A DNA stretch of 64,000 nucleotides. Source: Tridacna crocea. Its lineage: Eukaryota > Mollusca > Bivalvia > Cardiida > Cardiidae. Position numbers and translations under genes: made by a program. The stretch covers positions 55,381,001 to 55,445,000 of the forward strand of contig OX031057.1 in assembly GCA_943736015.1 (NCBI GenBank). Direction: 5' to 3'. Of this stretch, positions 21,267 to 34,765 are shown piece by piece; positions within the stretch are counted from its first letter, which is position 1; each line of letters begins with the position of its first letter. The notes under the pieces are model-generated. The model was not told the origin of the DNA. It was given only the letters and a program-made list of their open reading frames with translations, and did no database searches.

Positions 21267-22953
21267 TTTCTTTTTCATTTTCTCTCACTAGGGCCAATGA
21301 TTTGGTTACGATGACCATCTCACCCATACTTGACTGATACGTGCTGCGCATAAAATCGTAAAATCAACTTTGACATTTTCGGAGGCAACTGATACCTGTT
21401 AAACAAATCAAAGAAAGGTAATCAAAATTTTTCCCTGTTTTCTTACCAGGGTCATGAAAACATTGAACCAATTTTGACGACCGTGCGAGTCAAAAGTCAA
21501 TTTTATGTTTAATCGCTGCGCAAAAATATAAAATTCAGAAGCAACTGGTTGCTGTTGCGGAAACTTTTTCCGATAAAAAAATCTTGTTCTTGTTTGAAGA
21601 ATTTAGAAGTAGGCCATAAAGATACAATAAGATGTAAGAATAACTAAAAATCAGTTTTTTTCTTTGATAGGGTAGAAAACATTGTGGGAAAAGGAGAAAA
21701 TGCTGGTAACCTGCATTTCTCCTTTCCTCAGATTATTTTCAAAAGCCTTCTCTTTCAGGGGTGTTAATAAAAGGCGTCATTGTGTGGTAAAAGGTTAATA
21801 AGAATAAACAGATTCCCCCCCTTTCCCATCAGCCAATCAAATCTCTTCCCTCTCTGAAATTATCCAATCAGAGAAGCTTTAAGGAAATCAGAATGGGAAC
21901 CAAGAGCCAAAATCAGAATGGGAACCAACAGCCAATCAGATATTCAACAGCCAATCAGAGAGCTTCAAAATCGCTCCAAAATGGCGCCATAATTTATCGA
22001 AAAAAACAGTGAAAAAAAACGGCATAAAAGTGGATTTAAAGTCTTCTTTAAAGGCTGCTGTGCAGTCCTTGGCGAACTGCCAGGCATGCACCATCCACAC
22101 ATGCCAGATTTCACTGAAAATGGGCAAACATTTAAGAAAATAGGGGCGCAGCAGACCTTGTTATGGTCTTTTCAAGCCCCTTGCAAGAATGCAAGAATTA
22201 CTTCCCTTAGACCCTCGATGCAAGCCCCCCCCCCAAGCACTTCACTGGATTCGCTTTTCTAACTCAGCCCACAATAAATGCTGCACATTGAAACTTTCAA
22301 TAAGCCAAAGTGATCAATGTACAGTGTAAAAAAGCCCCAGAAATTAATGCAACTAATGGCTAAAAAAAGACTGAAAACTCTTTTTGTTGCTTCCTATTGC
22401 ATATATCAAACAAAGGCAAATGAAGTGTAATTTTTCTAATCTCTTCAAACCGCAACAAGAAACCCAGTTACGTTGACTACAGTCTCATATATGCCAGTTA
22501 CGCTCATGCGAAAACCCCAGAAAATAATGTGACAAGTGGCTAAAAAAAGACTGAATGCTTCTTATTGCATAAATCAAACAAATGGAACAAAATTTTTAAT
22601 GTATATTTTTTTCCTCCAATCTCTTTATACCATGAAGACAAGTCTATTTATGTTGACTACGGTCTCAAAGGTGCCGTTTACGTATCCGTGAAAACGCGAA
22701 AAATCGACTTACGGAACAGTTCATAGCAGATGACACCTGTTGCTTGATAGGTCAAATATAGGGAACTTAATTTCTAATATCTGTTTTTTACTTCTCTAGC
22801 CTTTTTTTACCGTGACAACAAACCCATTTAGGTTGTCTATTGTCTCGCAGGTGCCGGTTACGTACCCGCGAAAACATGAAAAATCGACTTACGGAACATT
22901 TTATAGCAGACGACAACTGTTGCTTAAAGTCAATTATAGGGATTTTTCTATTT
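21267..22953 (+). repeat. Array unit 13 (1,687 bp)
   Basis: Close to consensus, with GCAACTAATGG near 22349 and GCCGTTTACG near 22673. It is the partner of unit 8 in the 8,260-bp duplication, but lacks unit 8's private GATAACA. Confidence 0.95.
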
Positions 22954-24640
22954 TTTCTTTTTCATTTTCTCTCACTAGGGCCAATGATTTGGTTACGATG
23001 ACCATCTCACCCATACTTGACTGATACGTGCTGCGCATAAAATCGTAAAATCAACTTTGACATTTTCGGAGGCAACTGATACCTGTTAAACAAATCAAAG
23101 AAAGGTAATCAAAATTTTTCCCTGTTTTCTTACCAGGGTCATGAAAACATTGAACCAATTTTGACGACCGTGCGAGTCAAAAGTCAATTTTATGTTTAAT
23201 CGCTGCGCAAAAATATAAAATTCAGAAGCAACTGGTTGCTGTTGCGGAAACTTTTTCCGATAAAAAAATCTTGTTCTTGTTTGAAGAATTTAGAAGTAGG
23301 CCATAAAGATACAATAAGATGTAAGAATAACTAAAAATCAGTTTTTTTCTTTGATAGGGTAGAAAACATTGTGGGAAAAGGAGAAAATGCTGGAAACCTG
23401 CATTTCTCCTTTCCTCAGATTATTTTCAAAAGCCTTCTCTTTCAGGGGTGTTAATAAAAGGCGTCATTGTGTGGTAAAAGGTTAATAAGAATAAACAGAT
23501 TCCCCCCCTTTCCCATCAGCCAATCAAATCTCTTCCCTCTCTGAAATTATCCAATCAGAGAAGCTTTAAGGAAATCAGAATGGGAACCAAGAGCCAAAAT
23601 CAGAATGGGAACCAACAGCCAATCAGATATTCAACAGCCAATCAGAGAGCTTCAAAATCGCTCCAAAATGGCGCCATAATTTATCGAAAAAAACAGTGAA
23701 AAAAAACGGCATAAAAGTGGATTTAAAGTCTTCTTTAAAGGCTGCTGTGCAGTCCTTGGCGAACTGCCAGGCATGCACCATCCACACATGCCAGATTTCA
23801 CTGAAAATGGGCAAACATTTAAGAAAATAGGGGCGCAGCAGACCTTGTTATGGTCTTTTCAAGCCCCTTGCAAGAATGCAAGAATTACTTCCCTTAGACC
23901 CTCGATGCAAGCCCCCCCCCCAAGCACTTCACTGGATTCGCTTTTCTAACTCAGCCCACAATAAATGCTGCACATTGAAACTTTCAATAAGCCAAAGTGA
24001 TCAATGTACAGTGTAAAAAAGCCCCAGAAATTAATGCAACAAATGGCTAAAAAAAGACTGAAAACTCTTTTTGTTGCTTCCTATTGCATATATCGAACAA
24101 AGGCAAATGAAGTGTAATTTTTCTAATCTCTTCAAACTGCAACAAGAAACCCGGTTATGTTGACTACAGTCTCATATATGCCAGTTACGTTCATGCGAAA
24201 ACCCCAGAAAATAATGTGACAAGTGGCTAAAAAAAGACTGAATGCTTCTTATTGCATAAATCAAACAAATGGAACAAAATTTTTAATGTATATTTTTTTC
24301 CTCCAATCTCTTTATACCATGAAGACAAGTCTATTTATGTTGACTACGGTCTCAAAGGTGCCGGTTACGTATCCGTGAAAACGCGAAAAATCGACTTACG
24401 GAACAGTTCATAGCAGATGACACCTGTTGCTTGATAGGTCAAATATAGGGAACTTAATTTCTAATATCTGTTTTTTACTTCTCTAGCCTTTTTTTACCGT
24501 GACAACAAACCCATTTAGGTTGTCTATTGTCTCGCAGGTGCCGGTTACGTACCCGCGAAAACATGAAAAATCAACTTACGGAACATTTTATAGCAGACGA
24601 CAACTGTTGCTTAAAGTCAATTATAGGGATTTTTCTATTT
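22954..24640 (+). repeat. Array unit 14 (1,687 bp)
   Basis: Partner of unit 9: TGGAAACCTG at 23391, TATCGAACAA at 24091, CCGGTTATG near 24151. Private: AAACTGCAAC near 24134 and TACGTTCATG near 24186. Confidence 0.95.
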
Positions 24641-26326
24641 TTTCTTTTTCATTTTCTCTCACTAGGGCCAATGATTTGGTTACGATGACCATCTCACCCA
24701 TACTTGACTGATACGTGCTGCGCATAAAATCGTAAAATCAACTTTGACATTTTCGGAGGCAACTGATACCTGTTAAACAAATCAAAGAAAGGTAATCAAA
24801 ATTTTTCCCTGTTTTCTTACCAGGGTCATGAAAACATTGAACCAATTTTGACGACCGTGCGAGTCAAAAGTCAATTTTATGTTTAATCGCTGCGCAAAAA
24901 TATAAAATTCAGAAGCAACTGGTTGCTGTTGCGGAAACTTTTTCCGATAAAAAAATCTTGTTCTTGTTTGAAGAATTTAGAAGTAGGCCATAAAGATACA
25001 ATAAGATGTAAGAATAACTAAAAATCAGTTTTTTTCTTTGATAGGGTAGAAAACATTGTGGGAAAAGGAGAAAATGCTGGTAACCTGCATTTCTACTTTC
25101 CTCAGATTATTTTCAAAAGCCTTCTCTTTCAGGGGTGTTAATAAAAGGCGTCATTGTGTGGTAAAAGGTTAATAAGAATAAACAGATTCCCCCCCCCATT
25201 TCCCATCAGCCAATCAAATCTCTTCCCTCTCTGAAATTATCCAATCAGAGAAGCTTTAAGGAAATCAGAATGGGAACCAAGAGCCAAAATCAGAATGGGA
25301 ACCAACAGCCAATCAGATATTCAATAGCCAATCAGAGAGCTTCAAAATCGCTCCAAAATGGCGCCATAATTTATCGAAAAAAACTGAAAAAAAACGGCAT
25401 AAAAGTGGATTTAAAGTCTTCTTTAAAGGCTGCTGTGCAGTCCTTGGCGAACTGCCAGGCATGCACCATCCACACATGCCAGATTTCACTGAAAATGGGC
25501 AAACATTTAAGAAAATAGGGGCGCAGCAGACCTTGTTATGGTCTTTTCAAGCCCCTTGCAAGAATGCAAGAATTACTTCCCTTAGACCCTCGATGCAAGC
25601 CCCCCCCAAGCACTTCACTGGATTCGCTTTTCTAACTCAGCCCACAATAAATGCTGCACATTGAAACTTTCAATAAGCCCAAGTGATCAATGTACAGTGT
25701 AAAAAAGCCCCAGAAATTAATGCAACAAATGGCTAAAAAAAGACTGAAAACTCTTTTTGTTGCTTCCTATTGCATATATCAAACAAAGGCAAATGAAGTG
25801 TAATTTTTCTAATCTCTTCAAACCGCAACAAGAAACCCAGTTACGTTGACTACAGTCTCATATATGCCAGTTACGCTCATGCGAAAACCCCAGAAAATAA
25901 TGTGACAAGTGGCTAAAAAAAGACTGAATGCTTCCTATTGCATAAATCAAACAAATGGAACAAAATTTTTAATGTATATTTTTTTCCTCCAATCTCTTTA
26001 TACCATGAAGACAAGTCTATTTATGTTGACTACGGTCTCAAAGGTGCCGGTTACGTATCCGTGAAAACGCGAAAAATCGACTTACGGAACAGTTCATAGC
26101 AGATGACACCTGTTGCTTGATAGGTCAAATATAGGGAACTTAATTTCTAATATCTGTTTTTTACTTCTCTAGCCTTTTTTTACCGTGACAACAAACCCAT
26201 TTAGGTTGTCTATTGTCTCGCAGGTGCCGGTTACGTACCCGCGAAAACATGAAAAATCGACTTACGGAACATTTTATAGCAGACGACAACTGTTGCTTAA
26301 AGTCAATTATAGGGATTTTTCTATTT
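24641..26326 (+). repeat. Array unit 15 (1,686 bp)
   Basis: Partner of unit 10: TTCTACTTTC at 25091, ATTTCCC after the C tract, AAGCCCAAG near 25676, GCTTCCTATTGCATAAA at 25930. It lacks GTG in the A-rich stretch (AAAAAACTGAAAA near 25379), a 3-bp loss otherwise seen only in units 35, 36 and 38. Confidence 0.95.
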
Positions 26327-28015
26327 TTTCTTTTTCATTTTCTCTCACTAGGGCCAATGATTTGGTTACGATGACCATCTCACCCATACTTGACTGATAC
26401 GTGCTGCGCATAAAATCGTAAAATCAACTTTGACATTTTCGGAGGCAACTGATACCTGTTAAACAAATCAAAGAAAGGTAATCAAAATTTTTCCCTGTTT
26501 TCTTACCAGGGTCATGAAAACATTGAACCAATTTTGACGACCGTGCGAGTCAAAAGTCAATTTTATGTTTAATCGCTGCGCAAAAATATAAAATTCAGAA
26601 GCAACTGGTTGCTGTTGCGGAAACTTTTTCCGATAAAAAAATCTTGTTCTTGTTTGAAGAATTTAGAAGTAGGCCATAAAGATACAATAAGATGTAAGAA
26701 TAACTAAAAATCAGTTTTTTTCTTTGATAGGGTAGAAAACATTGTGGGAAAAGGAGAAAATGCTGGTAACCTGCATTTCTCCTTTCCTCAGATTATTTTC
26801 AAAAGCCTTCTCTTTCAGGGGTGTTAATAAAAGGCGTCATTCTGTGGTAAAAGGTTAATAAGAATAACCAGATTCCCCCCCATTTCCCATCAGCCAATCA
26901 AATCTCTTCCCTCTCTGAAATTATCCAATCAGAGAAGCTTTAAGGAAATCAGAATGGGAACCAAGAGCCAAAATCAGAATGGGAACCAACAGCCAATCAG
27001 ATATTCAACAGCCAATCAGAGAGCTTCAAAATCGCTCCAAAATGGCGCCATAATTTATCGAAAAAAACAGTGAAAAAAAACGGCATAAAAGTGGATTTAA
27101 AGTCTTCTTTAAAGGCTGCTGTGCAGTCCTTGGCGAACTGCCAGGCATGCACCATCCACACATGCCAGATTTCACTGAAAATGGGCAAACATTTAAGAAA
27201 ATAGGGGCGCAGCAGACCTTGTTATGGTCTTTTCAAGCCCCTTGCAAGAATGCAAGAATTACTTCCCTTAGACCCTCGATGCAAGCCCCCCCCCCCAAGC
27301 ACTTCACTGGATTCGCTTTTCTAACTCAGCCCACAATAAATGCTGCACATTGAAACTTTCAATAAGCCAAAGTGATCAATGTACAGTGTAAAAAAGCCCC
27401 AGAAATTAATGCAACAAATGGCTAAAAAAAGACTGAAAACTCTTTTTGTTGCTTCCTATTGCATATATCAAACAAAGGCAAATGAAGTGTAATTTTTCTA
27501 ATCTCTTCAAACCGCAACAAGAAACCCAGTTATGTTGACTACAGTCTCATATATGCCAGTTACGCTCATGCGAAAACCCCAGAAAATAATGTGACAAGTG
27601 GCTAAAAAAAGACTGAATGCTTCTTATTGCATAAATCAAACAAATGGAACAAAATTTTTAATGTATATTTTTTTCCTCCAATCTCTTTATACCATGAAGA
27701 CAAGTCTATTTATGTTGACTACAGTCTCAAAGGTGCCGGTTACGTATCCGTGAAAACGCGAAAAATCGACTTACGGAACAGTTCATAGCAGATGACACCT
27801 GTTGCTTGATAGGTCAAATATAGAGAACTTAATTTCTAATATCTGTTTTTTACTTCTCTAGCCTTTTTTTACCGTGACAACAAACCCATTTAGGTTGTCT
27901 ATTGTCTCGCAGGTGTCGGTTACGTACCCGCGAAAACATGAAAAATCAACTTACGGAACATTTTATAGCAGACGACAACTGTTGCTTAAAGTCAATTATA
28001 GGGATTTTTCTATTT
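26327..28015 (+). repeat. Array unit 16 (1,689 bp)
   Basis: Shares AATAACCAG (26863) with unit 11 at +8,259. Private: CATTCTGTGG near 26838. Carries GTGTCGGTT near 27912 (as in units 20 and 21) and the ACAGTCTCAAA/TAGAGAAC pair near 27721-27831. Confidence 0.95.
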
Positions 28016-29702
28016 TTTCTTTTTCATTTTCTCTCACTAGGGCCAATGATTTGGTTACGATGACCATCTCACCCATACTTGACTGATACGTGCTGCGCAT
28101 AAAATCGTAAAATCAACTTTGACATTTTCGGAGGCAACTGATACCTGTTAAACAAATCAAAGAAAGGTAATCAAAATTTTTCCCTGTTTTCTTACCAGGG
28201 TCATGAAAACATTGAACCAATTTTGACGACCGTGCGAGTCAAAAGTCAATTTTATGTTTAATCGCTGCGCAAAAATATAAAATTCAGAAGCAACTGGTTG
28301 CTGTTGCGGAAACTTTTTCCGATAAAAAAATCTTGTTCTTGTTTGAAGAATTTAGAAGTAGGCCATAAAGATACAATAAGATGTAAGAATAACTAAAAAT
28401 CAGTTTTTTTCTTTGATAGGGTAGAAAACATTGTGGGAAAAGGAGAAAATGCTGGTAACCTGCATTTCTCCTTTCCTCAGATTATTTTCAAAAGCCTTCT
28501 CTTTCAGGGGTGTTAATAAAAGGCGTCATTGTGTGGTAAAAGGTTAATAAGAATAAACAGATTCCCCCCCTTTCCCATCAGCCAATCAAATCTCTTCCCT
28601 CTCTGAAATTATCCAATCAGAGAAGCTTTAAGGAAATCAGAATGGGAACCAAGAGCCAAAATCAGAATGGGAACCAACAGCCAATCAGATATTCAACAGC
28701 CAATCAGAGAGCTTCAAAATCGCTCCAAAATGGCGCCATAATTTATCGAAAAAAACAGTGAAAAAAATGGGCATAAAAGTGGATTTAAAGTCTTCTTTAA
28801 AGGCTGCTGTGCAGTCCTTGGCGAACTGCCAGGCATGCACCATCCACACATGCCAGATTTCACTGAAAATGGGCAAACATTTAAGAAAATAGGGGCGCAT
28901 CAGACCTTGTTATGGTCTTTTTAAGCCCCTTGCAAGAATGCAAGAATTACTTCCCTTAGACCCTCGATGCAAGCCCCCCCCCCAAGCACTTCACTGGATT
29001 CGCTTTTCTAACTCAGCCCACAATAAATGCTGCACATTGAAACTTTCAATAAGCCAAAGTGATCAATGTACAGTGTAAAAAAGCCCCAGAAATTAATGCA
29101 ACAAATGGCTAAAAAAAGACTGAAAACTCTTTTTGTTGCTTCCTATTGCATATATCAAACAAAGGCAAATGAAGTGTAATTTTTCTAATCTCTTCAAACC
29201 GCAACAAGAAACCCAGTTACGTTGACTACAGTCTCATATATGCCAGTTACGCTCATGCGAAAACCCCAGAAAATAATGTGACAAGTGGCTAAAAAAAGAC
29301 TGAATGCTTCTTATTGCATAAATCAAACAAATGGAACAAAATTTTTAATGTATATTTTTTTCCTCCAATCTCTTTATACCATGAAGACAAGTCTATTTAT
29401 GTTGACTACGGTCTCAAAGGTGCCGTTTACGTATCCGTGAAAACGCGAAAAATCGACTTACGGAACAGTTCATAGCAGATGACACCTGTTGCTTGATAGG
29501 TCAAATATAGGGAACTTAATTTCTAATATCTGTTTTTTACTTCTCTAGCCTTTTTTTACCGTGACAACAAACCCATTTAGGTTGTCTATTGTCTCGCAGG
29601 TGCCGGTTACGTACCCGCGAAAACATGAAAAATCGACTTACGGAACATTTTATAGCAGACGACAACTGTTGCTTAAAGTCAATTATAGGGATTTTTCTAT
29701 TT
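28016..29702 (+). repeat. Array unit 17 (1,687 bp)
   Basis: Private: AAAAATGGGCAT near 28763, GCGCATCAG near 28895, CTTTTTAAGCC near 28917. GCCGTTTACG near 29423 links it to units 8 and 13. Confidence 0.95.
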
Positions 29703-31387
29703 TTTCTTTTTCATTTTCTCTCACTAGGGCCAATGATTTGGTTACGATGACCATCTCACCCATACTTGACTGATACGTGCTGCGCATAAAATCGTAAAAT
29801 CAACTTTGACATTTTCGGAGGCAACTGATACCTGTTAAACAAATCAAAGAAAGGTAATCAAAATTTTTCCCTGTTTTCTTACCAGGGTCATGAAAACATT
29901 GAACCAATTTTGACGACCGTGCGAGTCAAAAGTCAATTTTATGTTTAATCGCTGCGCAAAAATATAAAATTCAGAAGCAACTGGTTGCTGTTGCGGAAAC
30001 TTTTTCCGATAAAAAAATCTTGTTCTTGTTTGAAGAATTTAGAAGTAGGCCATAAAGATACAATAAGATGTAAGAATAACTAAAAATCAGTTTTTTTCTT
30101 TGATAGGGTAGAAAACATTGTGGGAAAAGGAGAAAATGCTGGAAACCTGCATTTCTCCTTTCCTCAGATTATTTTCAAAAGCCTTCTCTTTCAGGGGTGT
30201 TAATAAAAGGCGTCACTGTGTGGTAAAAGGTTAATAAGAATAAACAGATTCCCCCCCTTTCCCATCAGCCAATCAAATCTCTTCCCTCTCTGAAATTATC
30301 CAATCAGAGAAGCTTTAAGGAAATCAGAATGGGAACCAAGAGCCAAAATCAGAATGGGAACCAACAGCCAATCAGATATTCAACAGCCAATCAGAGAGCT
30401 TCAAAATCGCTCCAAAATGGCGCCATAATTTATCGAAAAAAACAGTGAAAAAAAAGGGCATAAAAGTGGATTTAAAGTCTTCTTTAAAGGCTGCTGTGCA
30501 GTCCTTGGCGAACTGCCAGGCATGCACCATCCACACATGCCAGATTTCACTGAAAATGGGCAAACATTTAAGAAAATAGGGGCGCAGCAGACCTTGTTAT
30601 GGTCTTTTCAAGCCCCTTGCAAGAATGCAAGAATTACTTCCCTTAGACCCTCGATGCAAGCCCCCCCCCAAGCACTTCACTGGATTCGCTTTTCTAACTC
30701 AGCCCACAATAAATGCTGCACATTGAAACTTTCAATAAGCCAAAGTGATCAATGTACAGTGTAAAAAAGCCCCAGAAATTAATGCAACAAATGGCTAAAA
30801 AAAGACTGAAAACTCTTTTTGTTGCTTCCTATTGCATATATCGAACAAAGGCAAATGAAGTGTAATTTTTCTAATCTCTTCAAACCGCAACAAGAAACCC
30901 AGTTATGTTGACTACAGTCTCATATATGCCAGTTACGCTCATGCGAAAACCCCAGAAAATAATGTGACAAGTGGCTAAAAAAAGACTGAATGCTTCTTAT
31001 TGCATAAATCAAACAAATGGAACAAAATTTTTAATGTATATTTTTTTCCTCCAATCTCTTTATACCATGAAGACAAGTCTATTTATGTTGACTACGGTCT
31101 CAAAGGTGCCGGTTACGTATCTGTGAAAACGCGAGAGTCGACTTACGGAACAGTTCATAGCAGATGACACCTGTTGCTTGATAGGTCAAATATAGGGAAC
31201 TTAATTTCTAATATCTGTTTTTTACTTCTCTAGCCTTTTTTTACCGTGACAACAAACCCATTTAGGTTGTCTATTGTCTCGCAGGTGCCGGTTACGTACC
31301 CGCGAAAACATGAAAAATCAACTTACGGAACATTTTATAGCAGACGACAACTGTTGCTTAAAGTCAATTATAGGGATTTTTCTATTT
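29703..31387 (+). repeat. Array unit 18 (1,685 bp)
   Basis: Carries TGGAAACCTG near 30141 and TATCGAACAA near 30839, placing it with units 9 and 14 (offset about 6,750 from 14). Private: CGTCACTGTG near 30212 and CGCGAGAGTCG near 31130, with a 2-bp loss. Confidence 0.95.
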
Positions 31388-33075
31388 TTTCTTTTTCATT
31401 TTCTCTCACTAGGGCCAATGATTTGGTTACGATGACCATCTCACCCATACTTGACTGATACGTGCTGCGCATAAAATCGTAAAATCAACTTTGACATTTT
31501 CGGAGGCAACTGATACCTGTTAAACAAATCAAAGAAAGGTAATCAAAATTTTTCCCTGTTTTCTTACCAGGGTCATGAAAACATTGAACCAATTTTGACG
31601 ACCGTGCGAGTCAAAAGTCAATTTTATGTTTAATCGCTGCGCAAAAATATAAAATTCAGAAGCAACTGGTTGCTGTTGCGGAAACTTTTTCCGATAAAAA
31701 AATCTTGTTCTTGTTTGAAGAATTTAGAAGTAGGCCATAAAGATACAATAAGATGTAAGAATAACTAAAAATCAGTTTTTTTCTTTGATAGGGTAGAAAA
31801 CATTGTGGGAAAAGGAGAAAATGCTGGTAACCTGCATTTCTACTTTCCTCAGATTATTTTCAAAAGCCTTCTCTTTCAGGGGTGTTAATAAAAGGCGTCA
31901 TTGTGTGGTAAAAGGTTAATAAGAATAAACAGATTCCCCCCCCCATTTCCCATCAGCCAATCAAATCTCTTCCCTCTCTGAAATTATCCAATCAGAGAAG
32001 CTTTAAGGAAATCAGAATGGGAACCAAGAGCCAAAATCAGAATGGGAACCAACAGCCAATCAGATATTCAACAGCCAATCAGAGAGCTTCAAAATCGCTC
32101 CAAAATGGCGCCATAATTTATCGAAAAAAACAGTGAAAAAAAACGGCATAAAAGTGGATTTAAAGTCTTCTTTAAAGGCTGCTGTGCAGTCCTTGGCGAA
32201 CTGCCAGGCATGCACCATCCACACATGCCAGATTTCACTGAAAATGGGCAAACATTTAAGAAAATAGGGGCGCAGCAGACCTTGTTATGATCTTTTCAAG
32301 CCCCTTGCAAGAATGCAAGAATTACTTCCCTTAGACCCTCAATGCAAGCCCCCCCAAAGCACTTCACTGGATTCGCTTTTCTAACTCAGCCCACAATAAA
32401 TGCTGCACATTGAAACTTTCAATAAGCCAAAGTGATCAATGTACAGTGTAAAAAAGCCCCAGAAATTAATGCAACAAATGGCTAAAAAAAGACTGAAAAC
32501 TCTTTTTGTTGCTTCCTATTGCATATATCAAACAAAGGCGAATGAAGTGTAATTTTTCTAATCTCTTCAAACCGCAACAAGAAACCCAGTTATGTTGACT
32601 ACAGTCTCATATATGCCAGTTACGCTCAGGCGAAAACCCCAGAAAATAATGTGACAAATGGCTAAAAAAAGACTGAATGCTTCTTATTGCATAAATCAAA
32701 CAAATGGAACAAAATTTTTAATGTATATTTTTTTCCTCCAATCTCTTTATACCATGAAGACAAGTCTATTTATGTTGACTACGGTCTCAAAGGTGCCGTT
32801 TACGTATCCGTGAAAACGCGAAAAATCGACTTACGGAACAGTTCATAGCAGATGACACCTGTTGCTTGATAGGTCAAATATAGGGAACTTAATTTCTAAT
32901 ATCTGTTTTTTACTTCTCTAGCCTTTTTTTACCGTGACAACAAACCCATTTAGGTTGTCTATTGTCTCGCAGGTGCCGGTTACGTACCCGCGAAAACATG
33001 AAAAATCGACTTACGGAACATTTTATAGCAGACGACAACTGTTGCTTAAAGTCAATTATAGGGATTTTTCTATTT
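31388..33075 (+). repeat. Array unit 19 (1,688 bp)
   Basis: Carries TTCTACTTTC near 31838 (with units 10 and 15). Also CCTCAATGC near 32338, GCTCAGGCG near 32624, GACAAATGG near 32653 and GCCGTTTACG near 32797, a set repeated in unit 22. Private: TTATGATCT near 32286, AGGCGAATG near 32536. Confidence 0.95.
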
Positions 33076-34765
33076 TTTCTTTTTCATTTTCTCTCACTAG
33101 GGCCAATGATTTGGTTACGATGACCATCTCACCCATACTTGACTGATACGTGCTGCGCATAAAATCGTAAAATCAACTTTGACATTTTCGGAGGCAACTG
33201 ATACCTGTTAAACAAATCAAAGAAAGGTAATCAAAATTTTTCCCTGTTTTCTTACCAGGGTCATGAAAACATTGAACCAATTTTGACGACCGTGCGAGTC
33301 AAAAGTCAATTTTATGTTTAATCGCTGCGCAAAAATATAAAATTCAGAAGCAACTGGTTGCTGTTGCGGAAACTTTTTCCGATAAAAAAATCTTGTTCTT
33401 GTTTGAAGAATTTAGAAGTAGGCCATAAAGATACAATAAGATGTAAGAATAACTAAAAATCAGTTTTTTTCTTTGATAGGGTAGAAAACATTGTGGGAAA
33501 AGGAGAAAATGCTGGTAACCTGCATTTCTCCTTTCCTCAGATTATTTTCAAAAGCCTTCTCTTTCAGGGGTGTTAATAAAAGGCGTCATTGTGTGGTAAA
33601 AGGTTAATAAGAATAAACAGATTCCCCCCCCATTTCCCATCAGCCAATCAAATCTCTTCCCTCTCTGAAATTATCCAATCAGAGAAGCTTTAAGGAAATC
33701 AGAATGGGAACCAAGAGCCAAAATCAGAATGGGAACCAACAGCCAATCAGATATTCAACAGCCAATCAGAGAGCTTCAAAATCGCTACAAAATGGCGCCA
33801 TAATTTATCGAAAAAAACAGTGAAAAAAAAACGGCATAAAAGTGGATTTAAAGTCTTCTTTAAAGGCTGCTGTGCAGTCCTTGGCGAACTGCCAGGCATG
33901 CACCATCCACACATGCCAGATTTCACTGAAAATGGGCAAACATTTAAGAAAATAGGGGCGCAGCAGACCTTGTTATGGTCTTTTCAAGCCCCTTGCAAGA
34001 ATGCAAGAATTACTTCCCTTAGACCCTCGATGCAAGCCCCCCCCCCAAGCACTTCACTGGATTCGCTTTTCTAACTCAGCCCACAATAAATGCTGCACAT
34101 TGAAACTTTCAATAAGCCCAAGTGATCAATGTACAGTGTAAAAAAGCCCCAGAAATTAATGCAACAAATGGCTAAAAAAAGACTGAAAACTCTTTTTGTT
34201 GCTTCCTATTGCATATATCAAACAAAGGCAAATGAAGTGTAATTTTTCTAATCTCTTCAAACCGCAACAAGAAACCCAGTTATGTTGACTACAGTCTCAT
34301 ATATGCCAGTTACGCTCATGCGAAAACCCCAGAAAATAATGTGACAAGTGGCTAAAAAAAGACTGAATGCTTCTTATTGCATAAATCAAACAAATGGAAC
34401 AAAATTTTTAATGTATATTTTTTTCCTCCAATCTCTTTATACCATGAAGACAAGTCTATTTATGTTGACTACGGTCTCAAAGGTGCCGGTTACGTATCCG
34501 TGAAAACGCGAAAAATCGACTTACGGAACAGTTCATAGCAGATGACACCTGTTGCTTGATAGGTCAAATATAGGGAACTTAATTTCTAATATCTGTTTTT
34601 TACTTCTCTAGCCTTTTTTTACCGTGACAACAAACCCATTTAGGTTGTCTATTGTCTCGCAGGTGTCGGTTACGTACCCGCGAAAACATGAAAAATCGAC
34701 TTACGGAACATTTTACAGCAGACGACAACTGTTGCTTAAAGTCAATTATAGGGATTTTTCTATTT
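33076..34765 (+). repeat. Array unit 20 (1,690 bp)
   Basis: Near-duplicate of unit 21: GTGTCGGTT near 34663, TTTACAGCAG near 34712, an extra A in the A-rich tract near 33823, AAGCCCAAG near 34115. Private: CGCTACAAAATGG near 33783. Confidence 0.95.
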
